From Commensalibacter communis (lineage in GTDB: Bacteria > Pseudomonadota > Alphaproteobacteria > Acetobacterales > Acetobacteraceae), in contig NZ_CAMXCM010000001.1 of NCBI RefSeq assembly GCF_947179015.1, forward strand, positions 297,387 to 361,386: DNA of 64,000 nucleotides. The letters are read 5' to 3'. Made by a program: the position numbers and the translations under genes. Positions 1-9,914 of the stretch are shown in pieces; positions within the stretch are counted from its first letter, which is position 1, and every line of letters starts with the position of its first letter. The notes beneath the pieces are model-generated. The model saw only the letters and a list, made by a program, of their open reading frames with translations, ran no database searches and was not told the origin of the DNA.

Positions 1-1
1 G

Positions 2-1465
2 ATTTCCGTTTATCAACAAGGTCCTTGGTTAGATCTCTGCCGTGGTCCACATATGCGGACAACAGCTGACGTTGGTGGTGCTTTTAAATTAACCAAAGTT
101 GCAGGTGCTTATTGGCGTGGAGATTCTAAAAATGCGATGTTGTCTCGTATTTATGGGACGGCTTGGCGTGATAAAAAAGAGTTAGATGCCTATTTAACGC
201 AAATTGAAGAAGCCGCTAAGCGCGATCATCGTCGTATTGGTAAAGAAATGGATTTATTCCATTTACAAGAAGATGCGGCTGGCTCTATTTTTTGGCACCC
301 AAAAGGATGGCAACTTTATACAAATTTACAAAATTATATCCAAAGAATCCAACGTCGTTATGGATATGTTGAAGTTCGTACACCTCAACTATTAGATCGT
401 TCTTTGTGGGAAGCCTCTGGTCACTGGGAAAAATTCAGAGAAAATATGTTCATTGCAACGGTCGAGGATGAGGATCGTACTTATGCATTGAAACCGATGA
501 ACTGTCCTTGTCATATTCAGATTTTTAATCATACGTTGCGTTCTTATCGCGAATTACCTTTGCGTATGGCGGAATTCGGTGCTTGTCATCGTTATGAACC
601 TTCTGGTGCATTGCATGGGATTATGCGGGTGCGTTCTTTTGTCCAAGATGACGCGCATATTTTCTGTAGTGAAGATCAAATTACCTCCGAAACGGCGATG
701 TTTGTTCGCATGTTATCTGAAGTTTATAAAGATCTCGGATTTGAAAGTTTTCGTGTTAAATTTTCTGATCGTCCAGAAAAACGTGCGGGCGATGATTCTA
801 CTTGGGATAAGGCAGAAAATAGTCTGAAAGAAGCATGTGAACAAGTCGGTGTTGAATTTGAATTAAATCAAGGTGAAGGCGCATTTTATGGTCCCAAACT
901 AGAATTTGTTTTACGTGATGCGATTGGTCGTGACTGGCAATGCGGTACGTTGCAAGTAGACTATGTTTTGCCTGAACGTTTGAAAGCTTCTTATATTGGT
1001 GAAGATAGTGCCAGACATCGCCCTGTTATGCTGCATCGTGCGATTGTTGGATCATTCGAAAGATTCTTGGGGATTTTGATTGAACAATATGCAGGTTCTT
1101 TCCCATTATGGTTAGCACCAGTTCAAGTGGTTGTTGCAACGATCGTCAATGATGCCGAAGACTATGCTCAAGAAGTGGTTGAGTTACTACAATCAAAAGG
1201 AATGAATGTAGAGCTTGATTCTCGGAACGAAAAAATTAATGCAAAAATTCGTGAACATAGCTTGCAACACGTGCCAGTTATCTTGGTTGTTGGACGTAAA
1301 GAGGTCGAAGAACGTAAAGTTGCTATTCGTAGATTGGGTGGCGCAGCACAGGAAGTCCTGGGTTTAGACGAGGCAATTGAACTTTTAGGCAAAGAAGCAA
1401 CACCTCCTGATTATAATCGTGCTCCTATTGTAAAACAAAAGCTAAAACTTGAATGTGAAGGCTAG
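2..1465 (+). CDS. thrS: Threonyl-tRNA synthetase, 5'-truncated by the window edge
   Basis: Charges tRNA-Thr with threonine in the cytoplasm. The reading frame is open from base 2, so the ATG at 53 is an internal Met and the gene continues upstream. What remains is the end of the editing domain, the class II catalytic core and the C-terminal anticodon-binding domain. The N-terminal TGS domain is outside the window. The core shows MNCPCH (zinc-binding Cys), the motif-2 loop region ending in [14 protein letters not shown], and [15 protein letters not shown] (motif 3 with zinc-binding His). The C-terminal part from [11 protein letters not shown] is the HGTP_anticodon fold. infC follows about 140 bases downstream, a common bacterial pairing. 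Identification is firm. Confidence 0.97.
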   Translation: MSVYQQGPWLDLCRGPHMRTTADVGGAFKLTKVAGAYWRGDSKNAMLSRIYGTAWRDKKELDAYLTQIEEAAKRDHRRIGKEMDLFHLQEDAAGSIFWHPKGWQLYTNLQNYIQRIQRRYGYVEVRTPQLLDRSLWEASGHWEKFRENMFIATVEDEDRTYALKPMNCPCHIQIFNHTLRSYRELPLRMAEFGACHRYEPSGALHGIMRVRSFVQDDAHIFCSEDQITSETAMFVRMLSEVYKDLGFESFRVKFSDRPEKRAGDDSTWDKAENSLKEACEQVGVEFELNQGEGAFYGPKLEFVLRDAIGRDWQCGTLQVDYVLPERLKASYIGEDSARHRPVMLHRAIVGSFERFLGILIEQYAGSFPLWLAPVQVVVATIVNDAEDYAQEVVELLQSKGMNVELDSRNEKINAKIREHSLQHVPVILVVGRKEVEERKVAIRRLGGAAQEVLGLDEAIELLGKEATPPDYNRAPIVKQKLKLECEG

Positions 1466-1590
1466 ATCGTTCGACAAAAATAGATTATAATAATTATTAA
1501 ATCATTTTTATACCTTTAGAAAGCGTATCATCCAAAATCAATGTGCATTTATTGCCAAATAGGGTTATGTCTTTCTAAGGTAAACAATTA

Positions 1591-1608
1591 GAAGGAAAAC
1601 TAACCATA
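1591..1608 (+). promoter_or_regulatory. infC: infC ribosome-binding site and non-canonical ATA start
   Basis: GAAGGA at 1591-1596 lies nine bases before ATA at 1606-1608. No ATG, GTG or TTG occurs in frame between the upstream TAA (1576) and the conserved N-terminal IF-3 residues. This site therefore decides the start. Confidence 0.75.
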
Positions 1609-2145
1609 GTAGTAAAGACAACGACACCTCCCACAACAAACCGCGAAGGTCCGCTTGTTGATGAGGAGATTCGTGCACCTCAGGTTCGTCTCGTTGGTGC
1701 AGAAGGCGAAATGTTAGGCATTGTTGCCACTCGTGAAGCTTTGAAAATGGCTCATGCGGTTGGGTTAAATTTATTAGAAGTTAGCCCTAACGCCGAGCCT
1801 CCTGTAGCTAAAATTCTTGATTATGGTAAGTTCAAATACGAACAACAGAAAAAGAAAAACGAAGCGCGTAAAAAACAAAAAGTGATCGAAATTAAAGAAC
1901 TTAAAGTTCGACCTAATATCGACGAAAACGACTATCAAGTTAAATTAAATGCTGCAAAGCGTTTTATTGGTAGTGGTGATAAAGTAAAATTAACGCTTCG
2001 TTTTCGTGGCCGGGAAATGGCTCACCAAGAGTTGGGTGTGCAACTCTTGGAACGTTTTCGCTTGGATTTAGAGGCTGATACAAAAGTAGAACAGCTGCCA
2101 AAGCTTGAGAATCGTCAGATGGTTATGGTTTTAGCCCCACGTTAA
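1606..2145 (+). CDS. infC: Translation initiation factor IF-3, probable ATA start
   Basis: IF-3 binds the 30S subunit, prevents premature 50S joining and checks start-codon pairing. The C-terminal part contains typical IF-3 text such as EIKELKVRPNIDENDY and LRFRGREMAHQELG. The first in-frame ATG (1711) would remove about 35 residues of the N-terminal domain, including REGPLVDEEIRAPQVRLVG, which belongs to the family. The frame stays open back to a TAA at 1576. The only sensible initiator in that stretch is ATA at 1606, preceded by GAAGGA at 1591-1596 at good spacing. That gives 179 residues, the normal IF-3 length. Rare AUU-type starts are known to let IF-3 repress its own mRNA, so the same autoregulation is inferred here. 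A terminator follows directly. Confidence 0.92.
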   Translation: MVVKTTTPPTTNREGPLVDEEIRAPQVRLVGAEGEMLGIVATREALKMAHAVGLNLLEVSPNAEPPVAKILDYGKFKYEQQKKKNEARKKQKVIEIKELKVRPNIDENDYQVKLNAAKRFIGSGDKVKLTLRFRGREMAHQELGVQLLERFRLDLEADTKVEQLPKLENRQMVMVLAPR

Positions 2146-2152
2146 AATAAAG

Positions 2153-2185
2153 AAAGGTATGTAATTAATTACATACCTTTTTTTT
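2153..2185 (+). terminator. Rho-independent terminator of thrS-infC
   Basis: A perfect inverted repeat (AAAGGTATGTAATT / AATTACATACCTTT) is followed by a run of T. It begins eight bases after the infC stop and separates it from the glycosyltransferase gene. Confidence 0.9.
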
Positions 2186-2285
2186 ATATCTATAAAAATA
2201 CTCGCTTTTCTGATAGCCATCGATTAAATTTCTTTTATCAATTGATAATTAATAATACTTTCATGAATAAAAAGGATATTTTTTG

Positions 2286-4820
2286 ATGACGATACAATCT
2301 CGTTTTACAGGTTTTTGCCAAGAAGTCAGAAAAGATATTATCCTTGGGTGGGCGATTAATGCATCCTCTCCACAAGACTATGTGACTGTATCAGTCTTTA
2401 TTGATGATCAGCAAGTCGCAGAAATTAAGTGCGATCAAAATAGAGAAGATATTCAAAAAAAAATTAATTTTTTTCGCAATGATATCGGTTTTCAATTCAT
2501 CATACCAAATGAATTTAGAGATGGCAAATCTCATCGACTTTCTTTTCGTTTCCCAGATAATAATATTATTTCCATTTTAACGAAAAATAACCCTACCGAA
2601 GGGATCTCTGTTTATCCTTTTCAATTAGAAGAAAAACAATCAGATCAAGTCAAAGTTCTATCTTGTATGGATGGGTGGAAAAATGGGGCCATTCATGGCT
2701 GGGTATTAAGGCAAGATACCTCGACCGGTAAATATTCTGGTAAATGTCAGGTAATGGTGACAATAGATGGTCGTCATTTAAAAACAGTTGAGGCAAATCA
2801 GTTTCGAGGTGACGTCGCCAGTGCAGTTAATGCAGACGCACGTTGTGGTTTTGCTGTGGTTGTTCCTAGAGCATTACGTAAAAGAGTTCGCTCTGTATTT
2901 CGTGTATATGTCATGCCTGAGCAAATAGAGTTGCTGGGCAGCCCTTATGAAACGACATTAATTGATGATTTGTTAGAACAACAACTTTTAGTTTTAAATA
3001 ATCAAATTGATTTTCTTTATAAAGAAATGACAGCGCTACGTACTCAGTTTAAACGTTTAGTGAGTGGTTCTGATTATGTAATCAACGAATATGGCACTTG
3101 GGCAAAGAAATACTATTTTTTATTACCAAAACGCTTGGAAAAACTACATTTAGAATTGGAAATTAATGATATTGGGTATCAAACACCGTTAATTTCTATT
3201 ATTTGCCCTGTTTATCAGCCTGCAATTAAGTTTTTTAAAGAAGCTGTAGGGTCTGTATTGGGACAAACCTATCAAAACTGGGAATTGATACTTGTTGATG
3301 ATGGCGGCAAATCTTCTGAGATTAAAAAAGAAATTAAACAGCTGGTTAAACAAGATGCTCGGATTAAATCTGTTACGTTAAAAACGAATAAAGGCATTTC
3401 AGAAGCTACAAATGCTGGGATTAAAAAAGCTACTGGGGAGTGGATAGCATTTTTTGATCACGATGACGTATTGGTTCCTCAGGCTCTAGAAATGATGATT
3501 GGCTCTGCGCAGTTGCATCAAGCGCAAATGCTGTATTCTGATGAAGATAAAGTGGATGATTACGGTGCTTTTGTTGAACCTCACTTTAAACCAGATTTTA
3601 ACTATCGTTATCTACTTGGATTAAACTATATTTGTCATTTTGTAATGGTGAAAGTCGGTGCAGTAAAGAAAGCAGGGCAATTACACTCTCGATATGATGG
3701 TGCACAAGACCATGATTTCTTGTTACGTTTAACGGAGGTTATTCCTCATCAACAGATCTATCATGTGCCAGAAGTTTTATACCATTGGCGTAAAACAGCT
3801 GGTTCTACTGCGGAAACGGTGGATAATAAAGAATATGCGATCAGGGCTGGGGTTGCTTGTGTTCAGGATCATCTGAAACGGATTAAAAAATCTGCTAACG
3901 TATCTTCTATTAAAGATTTTACAGCGTATCAGATTGAATGGAAAAAAGCACAGTCTGATTTAGTGACGATTGTTATTCCGTTTAAAGATCAAGTCAAGAC
4001 AACAAAAGAATGTATTGATCGATTATTGGAATATACAAACTATAAAAATTATCGGATTATATTGGTTGATAATGCTTCACGTGAAGCAGAAACCTTAATA
4101 TTTTTAGAGGAATATTCTCAGTACGACAATATTGAAGTTCTACCGATCCATGAGGAATTTAATTTTTCCAGATTAAATAATCTTGCGACACAACAATTTG
4201 AAAGTGATTTTTATTTATTTTTAAATAATGATGTTTTTGTCAATGATCCTAATTGGCTTCATATTTTAGTGAATGAGGCTTTATTGTCTAAAGATGTTGG
4301 GATTGTTGGTGCGAAATTATTGTATCCTGATGGTCGGGTGCAACATGGTGGCGTTGTTGTAGGACCTGAAGTCATTGGCGATCATATGAATAGGGGTTTG
4401 GAAACTGAAGAATTTGGGTATGCTTGTCGTTCTATATTATCTCAAGAGCTAACAGCAGTCACAGCAGCAATGATGCTTATCAAAGCAAGTGTTTTCGAAG
4501 AGTTAAATGGTTTTAATGAAAATCATCTCAAAATTGCATTTAATGATGTAGACTTATGCTTACGTGCCAGAGAAGCTGGATATAAAGTGGTTTTTAGTGC
4601 TGATTGCATGGCTGTGCATCATGAAAGCTTATCCAGAGGAACAGATGATTGCCCAGAACATGAAGAACGTTTTTCTTATGAGAAAGAGTATATGAACAAT
4701 AGTTGGGGACGGAAAGCTATTTATACTTGTGACCCTGCATACTCACCTAATTTCGTGGTAAGACCTCCGCTTTTTTACGAATTAAGTAATCCAGAAAAAA
4801 CGGAGGCTACAGAAAAATAA
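2286..4820 (+). CDS. Large protein with two GT2 glycosyltransferase domains
   Basis: Predicted to add two sugars, or to polymerise sugars, in cell-surface polysaccharide synthesis from nucleotide-sugar donors. The acceptor cannot be told. Start chosen at ATG 2286 (AAAAGGA about ten bases upstream) rather than the adjacent TTG at 2283. Residues 1-215 hold two beta-rich modules resembling each other (GFCQEVRKDIILGWAIN and MDGWKNGAIHGWVL). A short helical linker follows. The first GT-A domain starts near 300 (ISIICPVYQP, VDDGG near 337, FDHDDVLVP near 393). The second starts near 559 (VTIVIPFKDQ, VDNASRE, LNNDVFV near 648). No signal peptide or membrane segment is visible, so it is cytoplasmic or peripheral. 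It stands alone, with no other polysaccharide genes beside it. Confidence 0.85.
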   Translation: MTIQSRFTGFCQEVRKDIILGWAINASSPQDYVTVSVFIDDQQVAEIKCDQNREDIQKKINFFRNDIGFQFIIPNEFRDGKSHRLSFRFPDNNIISILTKNNPTEGISVYPFQLEEKQSDQVKVLSCMDGWKNGAIHGWVLRQDTSTGKYSGKCQVMVTIDGRHLKTVEANQFRGDVASAVNADARCGFAVVVPRALRKRVRSVFRVYVMPEQIELLGSPYETTLIDDLLEQQLLVLNNQIDFLYKEMTALRTQFKRLVSGSDYVINEYGTWAKKYYFLLPKRLEKLHLELEINDIGYQTPLISIICPVYQPAIKFFKEAVGSVLGQTYQNWELILVDDGGKSSEIKKEIKQLVKQDARIKSVTLKTNKGISEATNAGIKKATGEWIAFFDHDDVLVPQALEMMIGSAQLHQAQMLYSDEDKVDDYGAFVEPHFKPDFNYRYLLGLNYICHFVMVKVGAVKKAGQLHSRYDGAQDHDFLLRLTEVIPHQQIYHVPEVLYHWRKTAGSTAETVDNKEYAIRAGVACVQDHLKRIKKSANVSSIKDFTAYQIEWKKAQSDLVTIVIPFKDQVKTTKECIDRLLEYTNYKNYRIILVDNASREAETLIFLEEYSQYDNIEVLPIHEEFNFSRLNNLATQQFESDFYLFLNNDVFVNDPNWLHILVNEALLSKDVGIVGAKLLYPDGRVQHGGVVVGPEVIGDHMNRGLETEEFGYACRSILSQELTAVTAAMMLIKASVFEELNGFNENHLKIAFNDVDLCLRAREAGYKVVFSADCMAVHHESLSRGTDDCPEHEERFSYEKEYMNNSWGRKAIYTCDPAYSPNFVVRPPLFYELSNPEKTEATEK

Positions 4821-4824
4821 TAAA

Positions 4825-6885
4825 TTATTTTTCGATTTGATTAAAATCAGCGATCAGGCTAGCGGCCTGGTCGATTTGAGACAGTAATTTCAAACGATTG
4901 CTGCGGATAGCAGGGTTTCCGTCATTAATCGTTACGTTTTCAAAGAATAGATCCAAAGAATTTTTTAACGTTGCAATGCTGTTCATTGCTTCACTAAATT
5001 GCTCTTGCTCAATGGTTACGCTAATTTGCTCAATGGCTTTACTCAAAGTAGCAGAAAGTTTTTTTTCTTCATCTTGAGCGAGTAATGCTGTATCGACTTT
5101 CCCTTGATGAGGACCATCCTTTTTATCTTCAATTCGTAAAATATTGCTGGCACGCTTAACTGCAGCAAGTAAGTCTTTACCATCTGTTGTTTCAAGGAAA
5201 GATGTAATTGCTTCGACTTTCTTTAATAACTCTACAAGATCAGTAAATTGCTTGGTTGGTGCAACAGCAGAAAGAATATCATACCGAGATCCTTCACTGC
5301 GTAATTGAACATAAAGACGTTCATAAATGAATTCGACTAACGCGTTAAGATCACTGGATGCTCGCAATGCTTGAGGTAAACCAGCAATAGCGAATTCAAA
5401 GAGTAATTTGATATTAAAACGCAGCTGATTTTCACGAATAATACGAATAATTCCCAAAGCTGCACGGCGAAGCGCATATGGATCGCCCGAACCACTTGGT
5501 TTTTCACCAATTGCAAAGAAAGCAGTCAGAAGATCAATTTTATCCGATAGAGCCGCAATGATCGAAATAGGTGCGGTAGGGACGCTATCACTTGGACCAG
5601 CAGGCTTATAATGCTCAGAAATAGCCAATGCTACTTCAGCAGCCTCTTTGTCATGCTTGGCGTAATACCCGCCCATAATGCCTTGGACTTCTGGGAACTC
5701 ACCAACCATACCTGTGGTTAAATCGGCTTTACTAAGAAGGGCTGCACGTTTTGCGAGTTTTTCATCTTGCTTTAATTGTTGTGCAAGATAGCCAGCTAAA
5801 CGCTCTAAGCGTTGAATACGTTCGTGTTGGCTGCCAAGTTTTGCATGGAAAATTACATTTTGAAGTTGTTGATTTCGTTGTTCAAGAGATGTTTTACGAT
5901 CTTGATCCCAGAAATAACGCGCATCTGCAAAACGTGCGCGTAATACGCGTTCATTTCCTGCAATGATTAATTTACCTTCATCATCAGGAGTAATATTGGC
6001 AACAAATGCAAACGCATTGGCAGGGGAACCATCTTTATTTTTTAACGCAAAATAACGTTGATTAACTCGCATGGAAACTTGCATGACTTCAGAGGGTAAA
6101 TCCATGAAGATCTCATCAATTTTTCCCAATAAAGGCACAGGCCACTCAACCAATCCTGTTACTTCATTTAATAAAACTTCGTCAGGAACAAGTTGCAGAT
6201 TTGCTTTTTGGGTTAATTCTGTTAGTTCATCGAGAATTTTTTCACGACGTTTAACAACATCAGCAATGACGAATTGAGAGAGGAGAGTTTTTTCCCATTG
6301 TTCCGCATTTTTGATTTCAAAGGTTTGTGGTGCTAGGAAACGATGACCTTCGCTTTTATTATTACAAACCAATCCATGCGCATCATCATTTGCAGTGGCA
6401 AGGTCTAACGGAATGATTTTTCCATCAAGCAAGCAAGTAATGTAATGTAAAGGTCTTACCCATGTAAATTGGCTGCCATTGCCCCAACGTTGAGATTTTG
6501 GCCAAGGGAACTTCCACAGAATTTGAGGAAAAATTTGTGCAATAAAATCAGTTGCAGAAACTTCCGCGATTTTCTTTTGCAAAACCCAAAAGCCATTTTC
6601 TTCGATCAGATCAGATTGCTGTGCTTGATGTTTACGCAAGAACCCTTCCAATGCTTTTTCAGGCGCAGTCGTCCGTGGCCCACGTTCTTGCACTTCTTGA
6701 GCAGGAATGGTGTTTTGAATATCTAAACGAATAGCAATCCGACGAAGGGTGCTGAAAGTTTTGATATTTGTTGGGGATAAATTAGCCAATGCATCACAAA
6801 GCAGACGTTGTAAATTCTCGGTCGCTTGTCGTTGCATGCGTGCAGGAATCTCTTCGGAAAAGAGCTCGATAAAAAGTTCTGACAT
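4825..6885 (-). CDS. glyS: Glycyl-tRNA synthetase beta subunit
   Basis: Beta chain of the bacterial alpha2-beta2 glycyl-tRNA synthetase, which recognises tRNA-Gly while the alpha chain activates glycine. The 686-residue length and start (MSELFIELFSEEIPARM) are typical, as are QRWGNGSQFTWVRPLH, the HD-like middle and the C-terminal DALR-like anticodon region. The start at 6885 has a very strong ribosome site (CGGAGGAG) lying inside the end of glyQ. The two genes are separated by one base and are surely co-translated. The 3' end is only four bases from the convergent glycosyltransferase gene. Confidence 0.97.
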   Translation of the reverse strand: MSELFIELFSEEIPARMQRQATENLQRLLCDALANLSPTNIKTFSTLRRIAIRLDIQNTIPAQEVQERGPRTTAPEKALEGFLRKHQAQQSDLIEENGFWVLQKKIAEVSATDFIAQIFPQILWKFPWPKSQRWGNGSQFTWVRPLHYITCLLDGKIIPLDLATANDDAHGLVCNNKSEGHRFLAPQTFEIKNAEQWEKTLLSQFVIADVVKRREKILDELTELTQKANLQLVPDEVLLNEVTGLVEWPVPLLGKIDEIFMDLPSEVMQVSMRVNQRYFALKNKDGSPANAFAFVANITPDDEGKLIIAGNERVLRARFADARYFWDQDRKTSLEQRNQQLQNVIFHAKLGSQHERIQRLERLAGYLAQQLKQDEKLAKRAALLSKADLTTGMVGEFPEVQGIMGGYYAKHDKEAAEVALAISEHYKPAGPSDSVPTAPISIIAALSDKIDLLTAFFAIGEKPSGSGDPYALRRAALGIIRIIRENQLRFNIKLLFEFAIAGLPQALRASSDLNALVEFIYERLYVQLRSEGSRYDILSAVAPTKQFTDLVELLKKVEAITSFLETTDGKDLLAAVKRASNILRIEDKKDGPHQGKVDTALLAQDEEKKLSATLSKAIEQISVTIEQEQFSEAMNSIATLKNSLDLFFENVTINDGNPAIRSNRLKLLSQIDQAASLIADFNQIEK

Positions 6886-6886
6886 C

Positions 6887-7774
6887 TTATTTCTCCTCCG
6901 CTAACCAAGTTTCACAACAATGTTTGGCAAGGTTGCGGATACGACCAATATAAGACGCTCTTTCATTGACACTAATGACCCCACGGGCATCTAATAAATT
7001 AAATAAATGACTGGCTTTTAGACAATAATCATAAGCAGGTTGTGCTAGTTTCTGATTAGCTAGTGCCTCAGATTCTTTTTCTGCATCTTTAAAATGGCTA
7101 AAGAGGATTTCTGTGTCAGCACATTCAAAGTTAAAACGAGAATAATCTTGTTCAGCTCTTAGGAAAACTTCACCATAAGTCAGCCCATGATCGTTAAAAG
7201 CGAGATCATAGACATTTTCAATTCCTTGGATATACATTGCCAAACGTTCTAAACCGTAGGTTAATTCGGTCGATGGAACAGAAGTTGTAATACCGCCTAC
7301 TTGTTGGAAATAGGTAAATTGAGTGACTTCCATACCATCGCACCAAACTTCCCAACCAAGTCCCCAAGCACCAATGGTTGGATTTTCCCAATCATCTTCG
7401 ACAAAACGAATATCATGTTTTTTGGGATCAATACCGATAGCTTTATAACTTTCCAAGAGAAGCTCTTGACTGTCTTGAGGAGAGGGCTTTAATAACACTT
7501 GATATTGATAATAATGCTGCAAGCGGTTTGGGTTTTCTCCATAACGCCCATCCGTTGGTCTGCGACAAGGTTGCACATAAGCAGCCTTCCACGGCTTATT
7601 TCCTAAAGCTCGCAACGTCGTATGAGGGGATAAGGTTCCCGCGCCAATTTCAAGATCATAAGGTTGTAAAATCGCACATCCTTTTGAATCCCAAAATTCA
7701 TGCAATTTCAAGATTAGTCCTTGGAAAGATAAAGCACCATTCTTTGATGATGGAAGCGTTGTATTCGAAGGCAT
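6887..7774 (-). CDS. glyQ: Glycyl-tRNA synthetase alpha subunit
   Basis: Catalytic alpha chain that forms glycyl-adenylate. At 295 residues it has the usual length. Diagnostic text includes [37 protein letters not shown] and [18 protein letters not shown]. It is first in the glyQS operon, with glyS starting right after its stop. The upstream 150 bases are AT-rich and contain no recognisable glycine riboswitch or T-box. Confidence 0.97.
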   Translation of the reverse strand: MPSNTTLPSSKNGALSFQGLILKLHEFWDSKGCAILQPYDLEIGAGTLSPHTTLRALGNKPWKAAYVQPCRRPTDGRYGENPNRLQHYYQYQVLLKPSPQDSQELLLESYKAIGIDPKKHDIRFVEDDWENPTIGAWGLGWEVWCDGMEVTQFTYFQQVGGITTSVPSTELTYGLERLAMYIQGIENVYDLAFNDHGLTYGEVFLRAEQDYSRFNFECADTEILFSHFKDAEKESEALANQKLAQPAYDYCLKASHLFNLLDARGVISVNERASYIGRIRNLAKHCCETWLAEEK

Positions 7775-7923
7775 GAAAAATATAATTCCTAGAAAACAAT
7801 ATAAAAATTAAATTACATTTTATAGTGTTTTCTGGAAAAAAATAAGAGTAATCTTAAGTAAAAAATCGAATAAATGAATTTAAATTTAAATCATGTGGAT
7901 TGCAATTCCTTATTTAAAGGTAT

Positions 7924-8787
7924 TTATTTGATATTCGTATCTTTGTAATCGTAAAAACCTTGACCTGTTTTAACGCCAAGTTTGTTTTTGGATAGAAAAT
8001 TTTCTTTTAAATATTCTCTTGGTTCTTTGGGAGTATCTTTTCTGACGGTGGCATAATGTTCTTCGATATCATACACAACATCTAATCCGACTTCGTCCAT
8101 TAAATGAAAAGCACCATGGCGGAAATCCCCAATCTGAGAAAAGATTTTATCAATTTCTTCAGGTGTAGAAACGCCTTCTGCAGCAACATATAAAGATTCT
8201 CTTTTAATTGCAGCCCAAATACGATTGAAAATGAAGCCAACACTTTCTTTTCTGACATGGAAAGGGCTGAGGTGCAGTTCTTCAAAAACTTTGATAATAA
8301 AATTAATAAGATTTGGATCAGTATACCCACATCCCATGATCTCTACCACTTTGATTGCAGGAGGGCGATAAAAATGTGTATTGATAACGCGGCTTGTATT
8401 TTTTACTTTGCCAATCAGTTGACTGGAAGGGAATGAAGAAGAGTTCGTCGCTAAAATAGCATCAGGTGGAATCATTTGATCCAGTTGACCCAAAAGATCG
8501 ACTTTGGCATCAAAAATCTCTGGAATGGCTTCAATCACTAACCAAGCATTCTCGGTAGCTGCTTTTAAATCATTAAATGCTTTGACGGTTCCAGCTTTAC
8601 CATTCGGTGTTTCTTTGACAACTTCAGGAAGATATTGATTAATATATTCGATAGATTGTTTTGTTTGTTCAGGGGATGAATCGTAAAGATGAACTAAATT
8701 TTTTTTTGTGGCAAGTAATGCTGCCATTCTGCGTCCCATATTTCCAGAACCACAGATTACGATAGGGCGGTTAATGTAATCAATCAT
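7924..8787 (-). CDS. 3-hydroxyacyl-CoA dehydrogenase family protein
   Basis: NAD-dependent oxidation or reduction of a 3-hydroxyacyl-CoA or related acid is the family reaction; the exact substrate is unknown. The N-terminal Rossmann fold shows GSGNMGRRMA (residues about 12-21) and LYDSS. The conserved region ATNSSSFPSSQL and HFYRPPAIKVVEI corresponds to the family's active-site His segment, although RPP replaces the common NPP. The C-terminal helical 3HCDH domain begins near ESVGFIFNRIW. Length 287 is close to single-domain hydroxybutyryl-CoA dehydrogenases. Start ATG 8787 has AAAGGA upstream. No other beta-oxidation genes are adjacent, so a stand-alone dehydrogenase is likely. Confidence 0.85.
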   Translation of the reverse strand: MIDYINRPIVICGSGNMGRRMAALLATKKNLVHLYDSSPEQTKQSIEYINQYLPEVVKETPNGKAGTVKAFNDLKAATENAWLVIEAIPEIFDAKVDLLGQLDQMIPPDAILATNSSSFPSSQLIGKVKNTSRVINTHFYRPPAIKVVEIMGCGYTDPNLINFIIKVFEELHLSPFHVRKESVGFIFNRIWAAIKRESLYVAAEGVSTPEEIDKIFSQIGDFRHGAFHLMDEVGLDVVYDIEEHYATVRKDTPKEPREYLKENFLSKNKLGVKTGQGFYDYKDTNIK

Positions 8788-8985
8788 GATTAATCCTTTT
8801 ATATAAATGATGCACTTGGATTAATAAAAAGAATATATTTTTTTATTATTTAAAAGTAACAATATGAATAATTTATTAAAATTTAACCTAATTAGCATAA
8901 GCGGTAATTTTCTTATATAAAGAATCACTTTATTGTGATGTCTGCGTAGTTTGAATTTTATAAAAGGTTTTTAGAGAAAAAAAAC

Positions 8986-9015
8986 TTGTTAAACTGCTTA
9001 CAAAAACTACATAAT
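8986..9015 (+). promoter_or_regulatory. Possible sigma-70 promoter of the DUF2076 gene
   Basis: TTGTTA at 8986-8991 and CATAAT at 9010-9015 are separated by 18 bases, 38 bases before the ATG at 9054. This is pattern matching in an AT-rich stretch. Confidence 0.3.
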
Positions 9016-9053
9016 GTTAGACGTTTATTGTTTTATAAAAGGATTATAAACAA

Positions 9054-9914
9054 ATGAATAATGAAGAACGTGAGCTTATTAACAAATTTTTTGATAGGGT
9101 CGGGGGTAATACTTCATCCCAATCTGGTTCCGTTCCTACGACGAATCAGATGCCACCTGTCGATCAAGAAGCGGATCGGCTCATCAAAGATAATTTGCAA
9201 AAATATCCCGATGCAGGGTATCGCATGACCCAAATGGCGGTTGTGCAAGAGGCAGCTCTGGCAGAAGCTCAAAATCGTATTCGTCAACTTGAGTGGCAGT
9301 TGCAACAGGCTTCTCAGCAAGTACAGCAAATGCAACAACAACCTCAAAATCAACAACAATCTTCATCAGGTGGTTTTTTAGGTGGGTTATTTGGCGGTAA
9401 CCGCCAGTCAACTCAATCCACACAGCAAAATCAGGCGCTTCCTCCTGGATGGGGTGCACCGAATCAGCAACAATTCCAAGGTCAACAAGGGCGTCCGTAT
9501 CCTGGCCAACAAAACGCTTATGGTGCGCCACCTCCACAAAATTATCCTCCTGGATATCAACAAGGCATGTTTAATCGTGGTGGCGGGGGCTTTTTAGGCA
9601 GTGCATTGACCACCGCAGCAGGGGTTGCCGGTGGTATGTTTGCCTATAACGCGTTAAGCGGTTTATTCGGTGGCAGCCATGCTGGTGGTGCTGGTGTTGA
9701 TCCAACAGCAGGAGCAGCAGATCCTTTTGCTGGTGGTGACCCATTTGCTGGGGCTGGCACAGGTGTTGATCCAGGTTTTGATGCGGGTGCTGGTACTGAC
9801 GCAGGCTGGGGAGCAAGTGATAACTCTGGTTGGGGTGATAATAGCGGTCAAGATGACAGCGGCTGGGGTGACAGCGGCGGTGATGACAGTAATTGGGGAG
9901 ATGATAGTTTCTAG
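9054..9914 (+). CDS. DUF2076 family protein (Gln- and Gly-rich)
   Basis: Function unknown; the family is widespread in proteobacteria. Residues 1-80 form the conserved start (NNEERELINKFFDRV, then VDQEADRLIKDNLQKYPDAGYRM), leading into a short coiled coil with many Gln (about 65-105). A Pro/Gln/Gly linker follows. The segment GGGGFLGSALTTAAGVAGGMFAYNAL near residue 180 is a small-residue hydrophobic stretch that could associate with membrane. The tail is Asp/Gly/Trp-rich, with repeated SGWGD units ending in Phe. There is no signal peptide. Its last codons overlap the 3' end of the convergent nuclease-fold gene by four bases. Confidence 0.8.
   Translation: MNNEERELINKFFDRVGGNTSSQSGSVPTTNQMPPVDQEADRLIKDNLQKYPDAGYRMTQMAVVQEAALAEAQNRIRQLEWQLQQASQQVQQMQQQPQNQQQSSSGGFLGGLFGGNRQSTQSTQQNQALPPGWGAPNQQQFQGQQGRPYPGQQNAYGAPPPQNYPPGYQQGMFNRGGGGFLGSALTTAAGVAGGMFAYNALSGLFGGSHAGGAGVDPTAGAADPFAGGDPFAGAGTGVDPGFDAGAGTDAGWGASDNSGWGDNSGQDDSGWGDSGGDDSNWGDDSF

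Noticed and set aside
1711-2145. infC starting at the ATG at 1711
   Set aside because: It would delete conserved IF-3 N-terminal sequence encoded in frame upstream, and it has no good ribosome site.
7775-7923. Glycine riboswitch or T-box before glyQ
   Set aside because: No matching conserved core or T-box sequence; plain AT-rich spacer.
9184-9816. Several antisense open frames within the DUF2076 gene
   Set aside because: They arise from the Gln/Gly codon repeats read backwards and have no ribosome sites or sensible protein sequence.
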